Assembly: GCA_002840895.1 (NCBI GenBank)
Contig: PHCZ01000004.1
Location: 1 to 64,000, forward strand
Length of the DNA: 64,000 nucleotides
From: Bacteroidetes bacterium HGW-Bacteroidetes-8
GTDB taxonomy: Bacteria > Bacteroidota > Bacteroidia > Bacteroidales > UBA932
Direction: 5' to 3'
A program made the translations under genes and the position numbers. Shown in pieces: positions 61,884-64,000 of the stretch. Under the pieces are notes generated by a model. It was not told the origin of the DNA, made no database searches, and saw only the letters and a list, made by a program, of their open reading frames with translations. Within the stretch, counting starts at the first letter, position 1. Each line of letters opens with the position of its first letter.

Positions 61884-63904
61884 TGAGTAAGGAATTAGGA
61901 AACACAGAAAACCCAATAGAAAACGTACAATCACACGATTGGAACAAAGAACGTTTGGAACAACTAAAAAACCTGATGCCCGATTTGTTTACCAATGATG
62001 GACAACTCAATATCAACGAACTTAAAAAAGTAGTTGACCCCAGTTTAGTAACCGAAACTGAACGTTACGAATTTCGTTGGTTTGGCAAAAGCAACGCCAA
62101 GCGTGAAGCCTTTACGCCTACAGATGCTACTTTGGTCTATGACGAAAACAGAAGCGTAAATCCCACCGAAAGCGAAAACATCATTATTGAAGGCGAAAAT
62201 TTAGCGGTTCTAAAATTATTAAGCAACAGTTACCGTGAACAAGTAAAGTGTATTTACATTGACCCTCCTTACAACACAGGTAAAGACTTTGTGTATTCCG
62301 ATAAATTTAACCAAGACAAAAAAGAATACTGGGAAGATACCGAAGTAACTGAAAATGGTTTTAAAATAGACACCAATACCGAAACAGATGGACGTTTTCA
62401 CTCCAACTGGCTCAATATGATGTACAGCCGTTTGTTGATTGCTAGACAATTGCTCCAAGAGAATGGAATTATCGCCATTCACATAGATGAACACGAGGAA
62501 CATCATTTAAGAAAATTGTGTGAGGAAGTTTTTGGAGAGGAAAATTTTTTAGGGATTGTGGTTTGGGACAAATTAAATCCAAAGGGTGATGCAAGAGCAA
62601 TTAGCTATCAACACGAAAGTATTGTTTTATTTGCAAAGAACAGTGAGTTTTTATTAAGTAATACTGAGTTAAGAAGAGAAAAACCTAATGCTCAAGCTAT
62701 TTTAAGAAAAGCTGAAATTTTGTTTAAAAAAATAAATAAAACAGATTTAGAAACTGTTAATGAAGAATTTAAGGAATGGATTAAATGTCAAGAAGGATTC
62801 AGTGGCGGAGAGAAAGCTTATTCTAAAATTGATGAAAATGGAAAAGTTTATAGAGGAGTGTCAATGGCCTGGCCCAATAAGAAAAAAGCACCCGATGAGT
62901 ATCTTATTCCATTAATTCATCCCATAACAAAAAAAGAATGTCCCATTCCAGAAAGGGGTTGGCGAAATCCACCTAATACAATGAAAGAGCTATTAGAAAA
63001 GGATTTAATTCTCTTTGGAGAGGACGAAAGAAAGCAGCCAGAACGAAAATATCTTTTAGAGGAAAATATTTTTGAGAACATACCAAGTATTCTCGAATTC
63101 GCAGGTAGTGATGATGCTTTTTTTAAGAAATTAGAGTTAGAATTTGACAATCCTAAACCGTTTAAATTCTGCAAAGATTTTCTAAAACCATTAATTTCTA
63201 CAGAAGACATTGTACTCGATTTTTTCGCGGGCTCAGGTACAGCTGGTCACGCTATAACCGAATTAAACCAAGAAGACGGAGGCAACCGAAAATACATTTT
63301 AGTTCAACTTCCCGAAGCCACAGATGAAACAAGCGAAGCCTACAAAGCAGGTTATAAAAAAATTAGCGACATTACCATTGAACGCAATAAGCGAGTTGTA
63401 GAAAAAATTATCAAAGAAAAGAAAACTGCTCAACCAGATTTATTTGACGCAGAAGTTAATGCGCAAGAGCAATTAAAAGGGCTTGGTTTTAAAGTATTCA
63501 AACTACAAAAATCCAATTTCCCGAGAGTAGAATATGCACCTGACCCAAATAAAACGCACGAAGAAAATATTGAAGCACTCAAGAAATACATCAGAGATAA
63601 AGAAGCTCAATTAATTTCTGCCTTCAATAAAGAAGAATTAATCACAGAAATTTTACTCAAAAACGGTTTTAAACTTAATTATACTTTAACGAAGCAAGAG
63701 CAATTTACCAAAAATGAAATTCTTTTTGCCACAGATGGAGACAAGGAAGCCTTGGTTTGCTTAGATGGCGATTTGGTAGAAGAAACTATAGAATATTTTA
63801 AGAAAAACACCGAGCAAAAACTCATTGTGCTAGAACGTGCCTTGGACACCACCAAAAAATGGAATCTAAAACACTATATGAAAGATAATTTTAAAGCGTT
63901 TTAG
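61883..63904 (+). CDS. Type III DNA methyltransferase, Mod subunit
   Basis: 673-residue adenine methyltransferase that also gives sequence specificity. Motif IV is IDPPYNTGKDFVYSDKF (Asp127-Tyr130) and motif I comes later (LDFFAGSGTAGHAI, 446-459), i.e. the beta-class order used by type III enzymes. The target-recognition region lies between them (about 215-430). The C-terminal part (LKGLGFKVFKLQKSNF) is typical of Mod proteins. Translation is coupled to res by a 1 nt overlap. Res following Mod is the usual order; here it is reversed, res first. Confidence 0.95.
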   Translation: MSKELGNTENPIENVQSHDWNKERLEQLKNLMPDLFTNDGQLNINELKKVVDPSLVTETERYEFRWFGKSNAKREAFTPTDATLVYDENRSVNPTESENIIIEGENLAVLKLLSNSYREQVKCIYIDPPYNTGKDFVYSDKFNQDKKEYWEDTEVTENGFKIDTNTETDGRFHSNWLNMMYSRLLIARQLLQENGIIAIHIDEHEEHHLRKLCEEVFGEENFLGIVVWDKLNPKGDARAISYQHESIVLFAKNSEFLLSNTELRREKPNAQAILRKAEILFKKINKTDLETVNEEFKEWIKCQEGFSGGEKAYSKIDENGKVYRGVSMAWPNKKKAPDEYLIPLIHPITKKECPIPERGWRNPPNTMKELLEKDLILFGEDERKQPERKYLLEENIFENIPSILEFAGSDDAFFKKLELEFDNPKPFKFCKDFLKPLISTEDIVLDFFAGSGTAGHAITELNQEDGGNRKYILVQLPEATDETSEAYKAGYKKISDITIERNKRVVEKIIKEKKTAQPDLFDAEVNAQEQLKGLGFKVFKLQKSNFPRVEYAPDPNKTHEENIEALKKYIRDKEAQLISAFNKEELITEILLKNGFKLNYTLTKQEQFTKNEILFATDGDKEALVCLDGDLVEETIEYFKKNTEQKLIVLERALDTTKKWNLKHYMKDNFKAF

Positions 63905-63906
63905 GT

Positions 63907-64000
63907 ATGGCAGAGGAAATAAATGAAAACTGGAAATATATTTTAATCAATGGAAAATCTAAAACTATTGAAGTTAAGGTCAAGCCATCAGATTTCAAAA
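63907..64000 (+). CDS. Start of a further gene of the R-M operon, cut by the window edge
   Basis: ATG 2 nt after the mod stop opens a frame reading MAEEINENWKYILINGKSKT then IEVKVKPSDFK to the right edge. The tight spacing shows it is co-transcribed with mod. Only 31 residues are visible, so no family can be assigned. Confidence 0.6.
   Translation, partial: MAEEINENWKYILINGKSKTIEVKVKPSDFK

Overview
ORGANISM. The window reads as a chromosome segment of a Flavobacteriaceae-like member of Bacteroidota. The evidence is the AT-rich DNA, the housekeeping order WbqC / lepB / dapB / DUF5683 / parB / parA, a SusC/SusD pair, a type IX secretion (T9SS) C-terminal sorting domain, a DUF6520 mini-protein, SpvB/RHS giant proteins, an RteC-type protein and an IntDOT-like integrase. 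I cannot name a genus. LEFT PART (1-14.5 kb): conserved chromosome, almost all on the minus strand. It holds signal peptidase I, lysine/cell-wall biosynthesis (dapB), chromosome partitioning (parA/parB), a 2,4-dienoyl-CoA-reductase-type SDR, both methylmalonyl-CoA mutase subunits, an FtsB/DivIC-like protein, uridine kinase, and a cytochrome c plus PQQ-type sugar dehydrogenase pair. Two ParE-type toxin genes lie here, next to and inside the mutase locus. Both look frameshifted near the 3' end, and one of the two antitoxins has no usable start codon. JUNCTION (14.8-15.7 kb): tRNA-Pro(TGG), broken tRNA-Pro copies, then tRNA-Pro(GGG), six TGTGAG repeats (four at exactly 11 bp spacing) and a tyrosine integrase. 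This is the left end of an integrated island that appears to continue past the right edge of the window. ISLAND (15.4-64 kb), in modules: (a) integrase, a Fic/HTH 'mobile mystery' pair, and a small HTH gene with a palindromic operator. (b) An 830 bp gene-free stretch with strongly nested inverted repeats at 18.83-19.21 kb that looks like a large structured RNA. (c) SusC, SusD and an S9 peptidase, convergent with DUF6520, a membrane-anchored unknown protein and a MauE/DoxX redox protein, next to a PAS-AraC regulator and a DUF7793 protein. TTCTC-N3-AGGAT half-sites at 21 bp phase lie in front of both minus-strand transcription units. (d) A fused AONS-type PLP enzyme / GNAT protein and an RteC-type protein. 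(e) A T9SS cargo protein followed by a 3508-residue SpvB/RHS polymorphic toxin with a lipase-like tip, its putative immunity gene, and two promoterless orphan RHS tips each with candidate immunity genes. (f) A decayed conjugation coupling-protein gene, then HTH, initiator-like and DnaC-like ATPase genes and two paralogous unknowns separated by REP-like palindromes, one of which sits in frame inside a gene. (g) A type III restriction-modification operon led by its own HTH gene, with a palindrome over the likely promoter. HOW IT FITS TOGETHER: the left part is core metabolism and cell division. The right part is an accessory island carrying competition (RHS), defence (type III R-M and an unknown gene beside it) and an envelope nutrient/peptide module. 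Its conjugation machinery is visibly decayed, so within this window it appears non-autonomous.
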